From positions 1 through 47,730 of the forward strand of contig NZ_SDOY01000066.1 in the NCBI RefSeq assembly GCF_004117935.1: 47,730 nucleotides of DNA, written 5' to 3'. The notes under the pieces were generated by a model, which had not been told where the DNA came from, did no database searches, and saw only the letters and a list, made by a program, of their open reading frames with translations. Shown here in pieces: positions 1 to 8,453 of this stretch. Positions within the stretch are counted from its first letter, which is position 1, and each line of letters begins with the position of its first letter. The stretch is from Streptomyces roseicoloratus (GTDB lineage Bacteria > Actinomycetota > Actinomycetes > Streptomycetales > Streptomycetaceae). The translations under genes and the position numbers were made by a program.

Positions 1-62
1 GGCGCGGGCAGCCCGGCGCGCGTGCGGACGCCCGGCGCGGGCACGGGCAGCACGGCCCGGGG

Positions 63-575
63 TCATGCGTAGTCCCCCGCGAAGAAGCGGCGTACCGCCT
101 CCGTGTGGAGCGGGAAGGCCAGTTCCTCGGGTGCCCGCAGCAGGTGGTGGCCGCTGGTCTCGTCCGTCGCGGCCGACGGCGGCAGGTCGGCTGCCGGGCG
201 GGGCGGGAGCAGGCCGAAGACGAGGAGGTGGCCGGCCGGGGAGCTGAGGACGTCGGCGAGCCGTACGTCCTTCGCGGCGGCCTCGATGCCGGTCTCCTCG
301 CGCAGTTCGCGTGCCACGGCCTCCCGCCAGTCCTCACCGAAGTCGACGAAGCCGCCGGGGAGGGCGACCCGCCCGGACTGCGGCGGGATGGTGCGGGTGA
401 TGACGACGAGCGCGGTGCCGTCGGTGTCGGTCACGGGCAGGAGGGCGACGGCGACCGGGAGCGGGTTGCGGTAGACGGTGAAGCCGCAGGCGGCACAGGT
501 GCGCGGCCAGCCGGCCTCGGCCACGTGGCGGGCGCCGCAGGAGGAGCAGTGGGAGTGCGGGGCGAAGTCGGTCAC
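63..575 (-). CDS. NUDIX hydrolase with N-terminal zinc ribbon
   Basis: About 170 aa. The first ~35 residues hold two Cys pairs (CSSC and CAAC) separated by about 15 residues, a zinc ribbon of the kind found before NudC-like NUDIX domains. The NUDIX box follows: GGFVDFGE then RELREETGI, with the catalytic Glu residues intact. The family hydrolyses nucleoside-diphosphate-X substrates; the substrate here cannot be read from sequence. The GTG at 575 (VTDFAPHSHC) is chosen because it begins just before the zinc ribbon. An in-frame ATG at 635 would add 20 residues of basic, non-conserved sequence and would overlap the divergent dipeptidase start at 634. Confidence 0.88.
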   Translation of the reverse strand: MTDFAPHSHCSSCGARHVAEAGWPRTCAACGFTVYRNPLPVAVALLPVTDTDGTALVVITRTIPPQSGRVALPGGFVDFGEDWREAVARELREETGIEAAAKDVRLADVLSSPAGHLLVFGLLPPRPAADLPPSAATDETSGHHLLRAPEELAFPLHTEAVRRFFAGDYA

Positions 576-633
576 GGGCCCGACCGTATGCGATCGTCTT
601 TCCCGCCGCTGCCGGAACTGGTAGACGGTGCCC

Positions 634-1512
634 ATGACAGGACTGAAGCGACTGACAGGACCCGCCTCCGCGCTCCGTGCTCTCGGCGCGTCGGCCTTCG
701 CCGCGCTGCTCGCCGCCACCACCGTCGTTCCCGCCGCGCACGCCGCACCCACCGCACCCACCGGGCATGCCGCGCGTGCCGATGCCCTCCCCGCCGCGCC
801 GGAGCCCAAGGCGCCGAAGGATTTCGTGGCGCTGGACCGGGTGGACCCGACGATCCTTCAGGACATGCGCTACACCACGGAGCACAACTTCGTGGGCGAG
901 CCGATCGACGGCTACCGCCGGCCGGTGTGCATCCTGACGCGGCCGGCCGCCGAGGCTCTGCACCGCGCGCAGGCGCGGCTGCTCGCGAGGGGCTACACGC
1001 TGAAGGTGTACGACTGCTACCGGCCGCAGCGGGCGGTGGACCACTTCGTGCGCTGGGCGAAGGACCTGGACGACGAGCGGATGAAGAAGGAGTTCTATCC
1101 GCTGGTCGACAAGTCCCGGCTGTTCGCGGACGGTTACATCGCGGAGAAGTCCGGGCACAGCCGCGGTTCGACGGTGGACGTGACGGTCGTGCGGCTGCCC
1201 GCGGCGCCCACGGGGCCGTACGTGCCGGGCGGGCCCCAGGTGGAGTGCTTCCGACCGCAGGAGCAGCGCTTCCCGGACAACTCCCTGGACATGGGCACCG
1301 GTTTCGACTGCTTCGACACCCTGTCCCACACCGACGATCCGCGGATCCAGGGGGTGCAGCGGGCCAACCGCGACCTGCTGCGGGGTGCGCTGGCGGAGCA
1401 GGGCTTCGTCAACCTGCCCGAGGAGTGGTGGCACTTCACCTTCAAGCCCGAGCCGTACCCCTCGACCTTCTTCGACTTCCCTGTGGCCCGGCGGTCGGTG
1501 GCGGGGCACTGA
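634..1512 (+). CDS. Secreted D-alanyl-D-alanine dipeptidase, peptidase M15D (VanX/DdpX-like)
   Basis: About 292 aa with an N-terminal Ala-rich export signal (basic KRLTGP, then a hydrophobic stretch ending near AAHAAP). Zinc-site motifs of the VanX family are present: SGHSRGSTVD (His and Asp ligands) and EEWWHF (catalytic Glu and His ligand), plus DCYRPQRAV before them. The family cleaves D-Ala-D-Ala dipeptide. Because this protein is exported and has no vanH/vanA neighbours, a role in cell-wall dipeptide recycling is more likely than glycopeptide resistance. It is divergent from the NUDIX gene. The ATG at 634 is preferred over the in-frame GTG at 628. Confidence 0.9.
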   Translation: MTGLKRLTGPASALRALGASAFAALLAATTVVPAAHAAPTAPTGHAARADALPAAPEPKAPKDFVALDRVDPTILQDMRYTTEHNFVGEPIDGYRRPVCILTRPAAEALHRAQARLLARGYTLKVYDCYRPQRAVDHFVRWAKDLDDERMKKEFYPLVDKSRLFADGYIAEKSGHSRGSTVDVTVVRLPAAPTGPYVPGGPQVECFRPQEQRFPDNSLDMGTGFDCFDTLSHTDDPRIQGVQRANRDLLRGALAEQGFVNLPEEWWHFTFKPEPYPSTFFDFPVARRSVAGH

Positions 1513-1560
1513 CGTCTTCCGCCGTCCGTCCGCCCGTGCCAGACTTCTGCCGCACACTTT

Positions 1561-1575
1561 CTGACGCATCGTCAG
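1561..1575. promoter_or_regulatory. Perfect palindrome CTGACG-N3-CGTCAG, putative TetR-type operator
   Basis: CTGACG at 1561-1566, CAT spacer, CGTCAG at 1570-1575, ending 27 bases before the ATG of the DUF35 gene. The same arms recur at 39388-39402 upstream of another lipid-metabolism-like operon. The regulator is not visible in the window. Confidence 0.6.
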
Positions 1576-1602
1576 AACTCGCTTCGGAGTGAGGGGTGGC
1601 GG

Positions 1603-2154
1603 ATGGCACGGACGCGCAGGCCCGTGGTGGCCGGATGGTTCACGGACGGCGACGCCGACGGCTCCACCGGTCGGACCGCCGACGGAACCGCCGGTTCCGA
1701 CAAGACCGACGGGACCGGGGTGGCCGCCGCGCCGGTCCCGCACGCGGGGTTCCGGCTGCTCGGGACCCGGTGCACGGCCTGCGCCTCGGTCTTCTTCCCG
1801 CGCGAGGACGACTGGTGCCGCAATCCCGGCTGCCCCGGCGGCGAGCTGGTCGAGACGCCGCTGTCCCGGCGCGGCCGGGTCTGGTCGTACACCGACGGCC
1901 GCTACCGGCCGCCCGCGCCGTACGTCTCGGACCCGGACGCGCCCTGGGAGCCGTACACCCTGGTGGCGGTGGAGCTGGCGGCCGAGGCCATGGTGGTGCT
2001 CGGGCAGGCGGCACCGGGCGTGCGGACGGCCGATCTGGCGGTCGGCATGGAGGTCGAGGTCGTGCCGGGCGTCCTGCACGAGGATGCGGAGCACGTCTGG
2101 ACGACCTGGCACTGGCGGCCGGTGGCCGACGGCAGCGGGGAGGCGGGCGCGTGA
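1603..2154 (+). CDS. DUF35 zinc-ribbon/OB-fold protein, partner of the downstream thiolase
   Basis: 183 aa. After an ~45-residue low-complexity N-terminus come CTACASVFFP and WCRNPGC, four cysteines of a rubredoxin-like zinc ribbon. An OB-fold (roughly residues 85-175) follows. This is the DUF35/ChsH2-C architecture. In mycobacterial sterol side-chain degradation such proteins pair with thiolase-fold lipid-transfer proteins (Ltp2) as retro-aldolases, and the adjacent thiolase fits that pairing. The stop overlaps the thiolase GTG start (GTGA at 2151-2154), indicating translational coupling. The gene sits 27 bp behind the palindrome at 1561-1575. The substrate is inferred only as an acyl-CoA. 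Confidence 0.85.
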   Translation: MARTRRPVVAGWFTDGDADGSTGRTADGTAGSDKTDGTGVAAAPVPHAGFRLLGTRCTACASVFFPREDDWCRNPGCPGGELVETPLSRRGRVWSYTDGRYRPPAPYVSDPDAPWEPYTLVAVELAAEAMVVLGQAAPGVRTADLAVGMEVEVVPGVLHEDAEHVWTTWHWRPVADGSGEAGA

Positions 2155-3338
2155 CCGACGTCGCCGTGCTCGGGGCCGGAATGCACCCGTGGGGCAAGTG
2201 GGGCCGGAGCTTCGTGTCGTACGGGACGGCGGCCGCCCGGGCCGCGCTCGCCGACGCCGGGCTCGACTGGCGTGACGTCGGCTCGGTGGTCGGCGCGGAC
2301 ACCGTACGCGGCGGCTACCCCGGCTATGTGGCGGGGGCGACCTTCGCGAGGGCGCTCGGCTGGCAGGGCGCGCGGGTGACCAGCGTGTACGCGGCCTGTG
2401 CGTCCGGGGCGCAGGCGATCGGCACGGCGCGGGCGCAGATCCTCGCCGGGCTCGCGGACGTGGTGCTCGTGGTGGGCGCGGACGCGGCGCCGAAGGGTTT
2501 CTTCGCCCCGGCGGGCGGCGACCGTCCCGACGACCCGGACTGGCTGCGGTTCCGGGTGCTCGGGGCGACGAACCCCGCGTACTTCGGGCTGTACGCGCGC
2601 CGCCGGATGGCGCTGTACGGGGACACTCCCGAGGACTTCGCCCAGGTGAAGGTGAAGAACGCGGCGGCCGGCGCGCTCAATCCGCTGGCCCGCTACCGCA
2701 CGCCGGTGAGCGCCGCGGAGGTGGCCGCGTCGGCGGTGGTCGCCGATCCGCTGCGGCTGCTCGACATCTGCGCGACGTCCGACGGCGGCGCGGCCCTGGT
2801 GCTGTCGAGCATGGGCTTCGCGCGGCGGCACGGGCACCCGGACCCGGTCCGGATCCGCGCGGTGTCCACGGTCACCCCGGTCTACCCGCGCACGGTGCTC
2901 GACCTGCCGGACGTCGCGACCGACTCGGCGGCGGCGGTCCCTGCGCCCCGGCGCTCCTTCCGCTCGTCGATCGCCCGCGCCGCGTACGAGGAGGCGGGGC
3001 TCGGTCCCGAGGAGCTGTCCCTGGCGGAGGTGTACGACCTGTCCACCGCGCTGGAACTGGAGTGGTACGAGGACATCGGGCTGTGCGCGCGGGGCGAGGG
3101 CGCCAAGCTGCTGCGGGAGGGCGCCACGGCGCTCGGCGGCCGGATCCCGGTCAACGCGAGCGGCGGGCTCGCGTCGTTCGGCGAGGCGGTGCCGGCGCAG
3201 GCGATCGCCCAGGTCTGCGAGCTGACCTGGCAGCTGCGCGGCACGGCGGGCGACCGCCAGGTCCCGGGTGCGAGGGCCGGGATCACCGCCAACCAGGGCC
3301 TGTTCGGCCACGGTTCGGCGGTGGTGGCGGTGCGCTGA
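2151..3338 (+). CDS. Thiolase-fold lipid-transfer protein (acetyl-CoA acetyltransferase-like)
   Basis: 395 aa, GTG start overlapping the DUF35 stop. Thiolase superfamily features: a nucleophile-type Cys at about residue 83 in YAACASGAQA, the NASGGLASFGEA region near residue 335 and GLFGHGSAV near the C-terminus. Unlike Ltp2 aldolases, which lack the nucleophilic Cys, this protein keeps it, so either thiolytic or aldolytic chemistry is possible. With DUF35 it should form a heteromeric complex acting on a CoA thioester. It converges on cvnD with 28 bases between stops. Confidence 0.86.
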   Translation: MTDVAVLGAGMHPWGKWGRSFVSYGTAAARAALADAGLDWRDVGSVVGADTVRGGYPGYVAGATFARALGWQGARVTSVYAACASGAQAIGTARAQILAGLADVVLVVGADAAPKGFFAPAGGDRPDDPDWLRFRVLGATNPAYFGLYARRRMALYGDTPEDFAQVKVKNAAAGALNPLARYRTPVSAAEVAASAVVADPLRLLDICATSDGGAALVLSSMGFARRHGHPDPVRIRAVSTVTPVYPRTVLDLPDVATDSAAAVPAPRRSFRSSIARAAYEEAGLGPEELSLAEVYDLSTALELEWYEDIGLCARGEGAKLLREGATALGGRIPVNASGGLASFGEAVPAQAIAQVCELTWQLRGTAGDRQVPGARAGITANQGLFGHGSAVVAVR

Positions 3339-3346
3339 GGCCCCGG

Positions 3347-3366
3347 CGGACGCCGGTGGGCGTCCG
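3347..3366. terminator. Short hairpin between convergent thiolase and cvnD
   Basis: CGGACGCC (3347-3354), GGTG loop, GGCGTCCG (3359-3366): an 8-bp perfect GC stem lying between the two stops. There is no T-run, as is usual in Streptomyces. Confidence 0.45.
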
Positions 3367-3978
3367 TCAGCCCGGTACCGGGGCCCGGTCCGGGCCGGCC
3401 AGGACCAGCGCGTGTTCGACGACCGCGACGAGGACGTTCTTGACCGACTCGCGGTCGCGGGCGTCGCAGAGCACCAGCTCCACCTCGGGGTCGAGGTCGA
3501 GCGCGCCCCTCACCGCCTCCGGCGGGTAACGGCGGGCGCCCTCGAAGCAGTTGACGGCGACCGTGAACGGGATGCCGCGCCGCTCGAAGTAGTCGATGGC
3601 GGCGAAGCTGTCCTCCAGGCGCCGCGTGTCGGCGAGCACGACCGCGCCGAGCGCGCCCTGGGCGAGCTCGTCCCACAGGAACCAGAAACGGTCCTGTCCC
3701 GGAGTGCCGAAGAGGTAGAGGACGAGGTCCTCGCGCAGGGTGATCCGGCCGAAGTCCATGGCGACGGTGGTGGTCGACTTGGCCTCGACGCCGTGCAGGT
3801 CGTCGACCGGCCGTCCCGCCTCGCTCAGGATCTCCTCGGTCCGCAGCGGCCGGATCTCGCTGACCGAGCCGACCAGGGTGGTCTTACCGACCCCGAAGCC
3901 GCCGGCGACCAGGATCTTCAGCGTCACCGGCTCGACCGGCGGCTGCCTGCGGCTGGAACTAGAGCGCCCGAAGGCCAT
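3367..3978 (-). CDS. cvnD: Conservon GTP-binding protein CvnD
   Basis: 203 aa Ras-like GTPase of the conservon family. P-loop GGFGVGKTT at about residues 26-34; DxxG-type FGTPGQDRFW near 115. The G4 position reads NCFEG instead of NKxD, as is common in CvnD/MglA-like proteins. Conservons encode a G-protein-like membrane complex (CvnA-D) that modulates development and antibiotic production in Streptomyces. This is the last gene of the minus-strand operon, and its start overlaps the end of cvnC by about 20 nt. No cytochrome P450 follows, unlike the conservons that carry a fifth gene. Confidence 0.92.
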   Translation of the reverse strand: MAFGRSSSSRRQPPVEPVTLKILVAGGFGVGKTTLVGSVSEIRPLRTEEILSEAGRPVDDLHGVEAKSTTTVAMDFGRITLREDLVLYLFGTPGQDRFWFLWDELAQGALGAVVLADTRRLEDSFAAIDYFERRGIPFTVAVNCFEGARRYPPEAVRGALDLDPEVELVLCDARDRESVKNVLVAVVEHALVLAGPDRAPVPG

Positions 3979-4366
3979 TGATCACCTCGCGAAGGATGCT
4001 CACGTCCGGCAGCTCGGCCGGCGGAACGGGGCGGGTCACGTGTACGAGCTCGTCGTCCACGAGGTCGCCGACGAGGACCCGTACCACCCCGACGGGGAGG
4101 TCGAGTCCTGCGGCGAGTTCGGCGATCGACTGCGGCTGCTCGGAGCAGCGCTCGACGATCTCCACGTGCTCGGGGGACAGCGTCTGGTCGCGGCCCGGGT
4201 CGTCGGCGGCCGGCTCGGGCACCACCAGCGCGATCAGGTCGAGCCGGTGGCGGGTCGCGGCGCTGGTGCGGCCGCGGGTCATCGCGTACGGGCGGACCAC
4301 CGGGCCCGCCTCGTCGTCGAACCAGCGGGCGGCCGGCGCCTCGCGGGACTGGTCTGCTTCGGTCAT
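3959..4366 (-). CDS. cvnC: Conservon protein CvnC (DUF742)
   Basis: 135 aa. The hallmark RPYAMTRGRT lies near residue 25, followed by a winged-helix-like DUF742 segment (SIAELAAGLDLPVGVVRVLVGDL). In the conservon complex CvnC contacts CvnB and CvnD at the membrane. The ATG at 4366 follows a purine-rich ribosome site (GAAGGGGGG) about 5 bases upstream and lies 16 bases after the cvnB stop. Confidence 0.92.
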   Translation of the reverse strand: MTEADQSREAPAARWFDDEAGPVVRPYAMTRGRTSAATRHRLDLIALVVPEPAADDPGRDQTLSPEHVEIVERCSEQPQSIAELAAGLDLPVGVVRVLVGDLVDDELVHVTRPVPPAELPDVSILREVINGLRAL

Positions 4367-4382
4367 GCCGTCCCCCCTTCCC

Positions 4383-4820
4383 TCATCCTCCGGTGGGCAG
4401 CCCGGTCCGGGGCGCCGTGGCGAGGTGGGCGCCGACCCGCTTGACCATGAGGGTCATCTCGTAGGCGACCTGGCCGACGTCCGAGTCGGCGTCGGCGAGC
4501 ACGGCGAGGCAGCTGCCGTCGCCCGCGGCGGTGACGAAGAGGAAGGCGTCCTCGAGTTCGACCACGGTCTGCCGGACCCTGCCCGCCTCGAAGTGGCGGC
4601 CGACGCCCTTGGCGAGGCTGTGGAAGCCGGAGGCGACCGCGGCCAGGTGCTCGCCGTCCTCGCGCGAGAGGTCCTGCGAGGCGCCGGTGGGCAGGCCGTC
4701 GCTGGAGAGCACCAGGGCCTTGCGGATGGAGCCGACGCGCTGGACCAGTTCGTCGAGGAGCCAGTTGAGCTCCCCGTTGCCGTGGGCGGAGCTGTGGGCT
4801 GCGGCGTTCGGTGCGGTCAT
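4383..4820 (-). CDS. cvnB: Conservon roadblock/LC7 protein CvnB
   Basis: 145 aa roadblock/LC7 domain, starting ELNWLLDELVQRVGSIRKALVLSSDGL. This is the small GTPase-regulating module paired with CvnD, functionally like MglB for MglA. The ATG at 4820 overlaps the cvnA stop (ATGA), so the two are translationally coupled. The first ~15 residues are Ala/Ser-rich linker. Confidence 0.93.
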   Translation of the reverse strand: MTAPNAAAHSSAHGNGELNWLLDELVQRVGSIRKALVLSSDGLPTGASQDLSREDGEHLAAVASGFHSLAKGVGRHFEAGRVRQTVVELEDAFLFVTAAGDGSCLAVLADADSDVGQVAYEMTLMVKRVGAHLATAPRTGLPTGG

Positions 4821-7546
4821 CGACCGTCCCCCTCGGGTGTCGTTCCTGGTGCTGTCGATTCGGCGTTCTGCCGGCGGCCGCGCTGCCAGCCTCGCTGCAT
4901 CGAGGCCATGCGGCTGCGCACCTCCTCGGCGTCGCGCTCGAAGGAGTCGGCTCCGTCGGCGGCGGCCGGTGCGGCCGGGCCGGCCGGCTGGTCGCCGGGG
5001 CCGTCTCCGGTGGCCCGCAGCTGCGGGGCGAGGCTGGCCTGCCGTACGCGGCGGGGCAGCCCGGCGAACGGCGCCGGGCCGTCCTCCTCGGGTACGGGTA
5101 CGAGCGTGGGTCCGGGACGGACCCGGGCGAGCTCCATGGTGTCGTCGGTCCTGGCGCCGCCGGGGGCGGCCTCGTCGGAGGGCGCGCCGGCGGGACGGGT
5201 GCGGTCCTCCTCGTCGAGGCGACGGCCGTGGTCGACGATCAGCGTCGGCGGGCGGCGGCGGGGCAGCGCCACGGACCGGGCGGGCGTGTCGTCGTCGCGG
5301 TCGCCGCCGTTGCGGCCGCCGGAGTGGACCGGGGCCTGCTGGTGCTGCTCTCCGCGGCGGCGGTGTTCGCGGGCGCGGAACAGTCCGCCGCGCTCGCTGT
5401 CGGTGTCGAGGAGGTCGGCGGCGCCGAGGAGTCCGGCGAAGCCGTCGGAGTCCAGCGGGGCCTCCAGCTCGACGGGGCCGTCGAGGAGGGAGCCCGCGGG
5501 TTCGAGGGCAGGGTCGGGCACCTTGGTGAGGGCGCGGCGCCGGGACGGCAGGCCGTCCGCGGTGCCGCCGTCGTGGTCGAGCGCGACGCGGTCGAGGTGC
5601 GGCCGCTCCGGGCTCTTGCGGTCCAGACGGAAGCCCGCGCCCTGGGTCTCGGGGGCGTCGGTGAGCAGCGCCGCCGGGATGAACACGACGGCGGTGGTGC
5701 CGCCGTACGGCGAGGGCTGCAGCGAGACGCGGACGTTCTGGCGCTGGGCGAGCCGGCTGACCACGAACAGGCCGAGCCGGTCGGTGTCGGAGAGTTCGAA
5801 CTCGGGCGTCTCGGCGAGCCGGAGGTTGGCGTCGAGCAGCGCGTCGGGGTTCATGCCGAGGCCTCGGTCGTGGATCTCCAGGGTGAAGCCGTTGGCGACG
5901 CGCTCGCCGAGCACCTGCACGGCGGTGTGCGGGGGCGAGAAGACGGTGGCGTTCTCGAGGAGTTCGGCGATGAGGTGGGTGAGGTCGGCGACGGCGGGGC
6001 CGCCGACGCCGAGCCGGGGCAGTCGGCGGACCTCGATGCGCTCGTAGTCCTCGACCTCGGCGACGGCGGCGCGGACCACGTCCATGAGCTGGACGGGCTT
6101 GCGCCACTGGCGGGAGGGCGCGGCGCCGGAGAGGATCACGAGGCCCTCGGCGTGGCGGCGCATGCGGGTGGTGAGGTGGTCGAGCCGGAACAGGTCGGCG
6201 AGCTCCTCGGTGTCCTCGGTGCGGCGCTCCATGGTGTCGAGGAGGGTGAGCTGGCGGTGCAGCAGGACCTGGTTGCGGCGGGCGAGGTTGACGAACACCT
6301 CGGAGACGCCGCGGCGCAGGTCGGCCTGCTTGACCGCAGCCTCGACGGCGGCGCGCTGGAGGGTGTTGAGGGCCTGGCCGACCTGGCCGACCTCGTCGTC
6401 GCCGTAGCGCAGGTGCGGCACCTCGGTCTCGACGTCGACGTGTTCGCCGGCGGCGAGGCGGCGCATGACGCTGGGCAGCCGGACGCCGGAGACCTCCTGG
6501 GCCTCCTTGCGCAGCAGGCGCAGGTCGCGGACGAGTTCGCGGCCGATGCGGACCGAGACGATGACGGAGACGAGGAGGGCGACGAAGCCGAGGACGCCGG
6601 CGATGCCGGCCTTGAGGAGCACGCTGTACGCGACGGGCTGGACGCGGTCCTTGTAGCGGTCGCCGGCGGCGGTGTTGTCGCGGGCCAGGTCGTCGAGGAC
6701 GGGGGTGGCCTGCTCCTGCCAGCGGTCGGCGGTGACGGAGCCCGGGCGGTCGGTGGCGCCCTGGGCGATGAACGCCTCCTCGGCCTTGCGCAGCGCCGCG
6801 GTCTTCGCGCCGGACCAGTACTTCTCGAAGCGGACGCGCTCGGATCCGGGCAGGATCTCCAGGTTGGTCAGGTAGAGCACCCTGCGGCCCGCGACGAGCT
6901 CGGTGACGGCGCGGGCTTCCTGGGCGGTGACGCGTCCGGCGATGAGCGCGGAGACGACGAGGGCGTCCTCGCGGGAGAGGAGTTCGCGGGCTCGGGTGAC
7001 GCCGACGAGGGCGCGGCCCTGCTTGTCCATCTCGACGTTCTCCAGGGCGTGGAGCGTCATGAGGAAGCTGTAGGCGGGGTCGACGAGCCGGTTGTAGAAG
7101 TCGAGGGCCTGCATGCGGCCGATGCTGCGGTTCTCCACGGAGCGGCGCAGCGAGGAGAGTTCGTCGAAGGCGGCGAGCAGGGAGTTGAGGCGCTGGGTGG
7201 TGACGGGGGTCATCTCGCCGCGCACGCCGGGGTCGGCGGCGTTGCGCCGGATCAGCGCGATCTGCCGGTCGGTGGCCTCGCGTTGCTCGCGCAGGTCGGT
7301 GAGGGCGTTCACGGCTCGCGGGTCGGCGAGGTAGACGAGGGACTGCCGGCGTTCCTTCTGGAGGACGCGGGCGGTGTCCTCGACGGGGTAGCCGACCTTG
7401 TCGACGATGTAGCTGACGTCCAGGAGTTGGCGGGCCTCGCGTCCGGTGAGGACGGTGGAGAAACCCCAGAGGCCGGTGAGGGAGACGAGCGGCACGAGCA
7501 GCAAGGCCACGATCTTCCTGCGGATGGACTTCCCGCGAAAGCGCAT
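4817..7546 (-). CDS. cvnA: Conservon sensor-kinase-like protein CvnA
   Basis: About 909 aa. First membrane segment near residues 10-32 (KIVALLLVPLVSLTGLWGF); an extracytoplasmic NIT-type domain to about 290; a second membrane segment near 300-330; HAMP; then a histidine-kinase-like ATPase. N box ELLENATVFSPP, G1 DRGLGM and G2 DRLGLFVVSRLA are visible. The last ~270 residues are disordered, rich in Pro, Asp and Arg. Conservon CvnA proteins lack a partner response regulator and signal through CvnB-D. The ATG at 7546 is preferred because GGGGGAGG lies just upstream. An in-frame GTG at 7588 and further alternatives up to 7621 exist but lack a ribosome site. Confidence 0.92.
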   Translation of the reverse strand: MRFRGKSIRRKIVALLLVPLVSLTGLWGFSTVLTGREARQLLDVSYIVDKVGYPVEDTARVLQKERRQSLVYLADPRAVNALTDLREQREATDRQIALIRRNAADPGVRGEMTPVTTQRLNSLLAAFDELSSLRRSVENRSIGRMQALDFYNRLVDPAYSFLMTLHALENVEMDKQGRALVGVTRARELLSREDALVVSALIAGRVTAQEARAVTELVAGRRVLYLTNLEILPGSERVRFEKYWSGAKTAALRKAEEAFIAQGATDRPGSVTADRWQEQATPVLDDLARDNTAAGDRYKDRVQPVAYSVLLKAGIAGVLGFVALLVSVIVSVRIGRELVRDLRLLRKEAQEVSGVRLPSVMRRLAAGEHVDVETEVPHLRYGDDEVGQVGQALNTLQRAAVEAAVKQADLRRGVSEVFVNLARRNQVLLHRQLTLLDTMERRTEDTEELADLFRLDHLTTRMRRHAEGLVILSGAAPSRQWRKPVQLMDVVRAAVAEVEDYERIEVRRLPRLGVGGPAVADLTHLIAELLENATVFSPPHTAVQVLGERVANGFTLEIHDRGLGMNPDALLDANLRLAETPEFELSDTDRLGLFVVSRLAQRQNVRVSLQPSPYGGTTAVVFIPAALLTDAPETQGAGFRLDRKSPERPHLDRVALDHDGGTADGLPSRRRALTKVPDPALEPAGSLLDGPVELEAPLDSDGFAGLLGAADLLDTDSERGGLFRAREHRRRGEQHQQAPVHSGGRNGGDRDDDTPARSVALPRRRPPTLIVDHGRRLDEEDRTRPAGAPSDEAAPGGARTDDTMELARVRPGPTLVPVPEEDGPAPFAGLPRRVRQASLAPQLRATGDGPGDQPAGPAAPAAADGADSFERDAEEVRSRMASMQRGWQRGRRQNAESTAPGTTPEGDGR

Positions 7547-7983
7547 GGCCTCCCCCAGCTCGGCCTCCGCGGCCACGGAGGTCTTCACGTCGTCACGCCC
7601 GGCGTCAACACGCGGCGTCAACCTTCAGTTTCAACAAACGGCGGCGCGAGCCTACTACTGCATCACGGCCATCTCGAAGATGCGTCCGGGCGATTTTCAG
7701 CCGGTCGAGTGAGTGTTGATCATGAGATGTCCCGGTATTCGGGGAGTTGGGTTCCGGCAGTGTGGCGTAGGACACCCGGCAGTCGGGGTTTCGCCGCCTC
7801 CGGACAGATGGCTGGAAGTGTGCGTTCCGCAAGGGCGCGGGGGAGGGCGCGAAGGGTACCCCGGCGAAACCTTTTCCCGCTGTCGTACGTCATTCTGTAC
7901 CGGGGAGGGTTGTGTCCGCGTAAAGCGACGCAAGACGGGCAGCAGCCACCCTGGAGACGTCGGTGGTGGGGAGAGACAGCGCG
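7547..7983. other. Divergent intergenic region between cvnA and the small membrane protein
   Basis: No credible gene. It holds the two divergent promoters. The cvnA side is comparatively AT-rich around 7620-7680 with TTGACG/TAGTAG-type elements on the minus strand, but I cannot fix a start site. The stretch at about 7885-7920 includes TTCTGTACC on the plus strand as a weak -10 candidate for the gene at 7984. Confidence 0.4.
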
Positions 7984-8343
7984 ATGGAACACGAGGCGCG
8001 GCCGGTGCGGCAGTTGTGGGTGGAGGACGAGAAGGGCCGGCGGCGGATGCCGGATCCGGTGCGCAGGGCCGCGGTGCGGGCCGTGCTGATCACGTCGGTG
8101 ACGCTGATTCAGGCGATGGTCGCCTTCTTCTGTTCGGTGTCGGGGTCCTGGCTGGCGTTCCCGATGACCGTCACGACCCTGGCGGGCGCCGTGGTGGCGA
8201 CCTGGAGCGTGCTCGACGTGTGGATCACCCGTCAGGTGTGGCGCCAGCGCAACGGGGTGGTGTCCGAGCCGAGCAGCGCGGTGCGCGCCCCGCGCCGCGA
8301 GCGGCGCCGGGGGGAGCACACGCCCCTGTCGGAAGCGGCCTGA
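7984..8343 (+). CDS. Small two-pass membrane protein, unknown function
   Basis: 119 aa. A charged N-terminus (MEHEARPVRQLWVEDEKGRR) precedes two hydrophobic helices, about residues 32-52 (AVLITSVTLIQAMVAFF) and 58-80 (LAFPMTVTTLAGAVVATW), then a basic Arg-rich tail. I recognise no named family. The ATG at 7984 follows GGGGAGAGA at a workable distance; an in-frame GTG at 7963 adds only seven residues. It stands alone and ends in a long terminator. Confidence 0.75.
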   Translation: MEHEARPVRQLWVEDEKGRRRMPDPVRRAAVRAVLITSVTLIQAMVAFFCSVSGSWLAFPMTVTTLAGAVVATWSVLDVWITRQVWRQRNGVVSEPSSAVRAPRRERRRGEHTPLSEAA

Positions 8344-8353
8344 GGCCTTCGCG

Positions 8354-8421
8354 GCGGCGGACGGGAAGGGCCCGCCCCCCGGACGGCGGTTTCCAGGGGG
8401 CAGGCCCTTCCCGTTCGCCGC
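8354..8421. terminator. Long bidirectional terminator hairpin
   Basis: A 19-bp stem with one mismatch (arms 8354-8372 and 8403-8421) contains GGGAAGGGCC on one side and GGCCCTTCCC on the other. It separates the convergent membrane-protein gene and the SMC-like gene. Confidence 0.75.
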
Positions 8422-8453
8422 CGCGACCACGGGCGCCGGCGGTCGCGGGACCG

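Noticed and set aside
1..62. Possible gene end at the left edge
   Set aside because: 62 bases of very GC-rich sequence; no stop codon context or motif to support a call.
4811..8089. 1092-codon plus-strand frame over cvnA
   Set aside because: Shadow of cvnA; it crosses the divergent promoter region and has no motifs.
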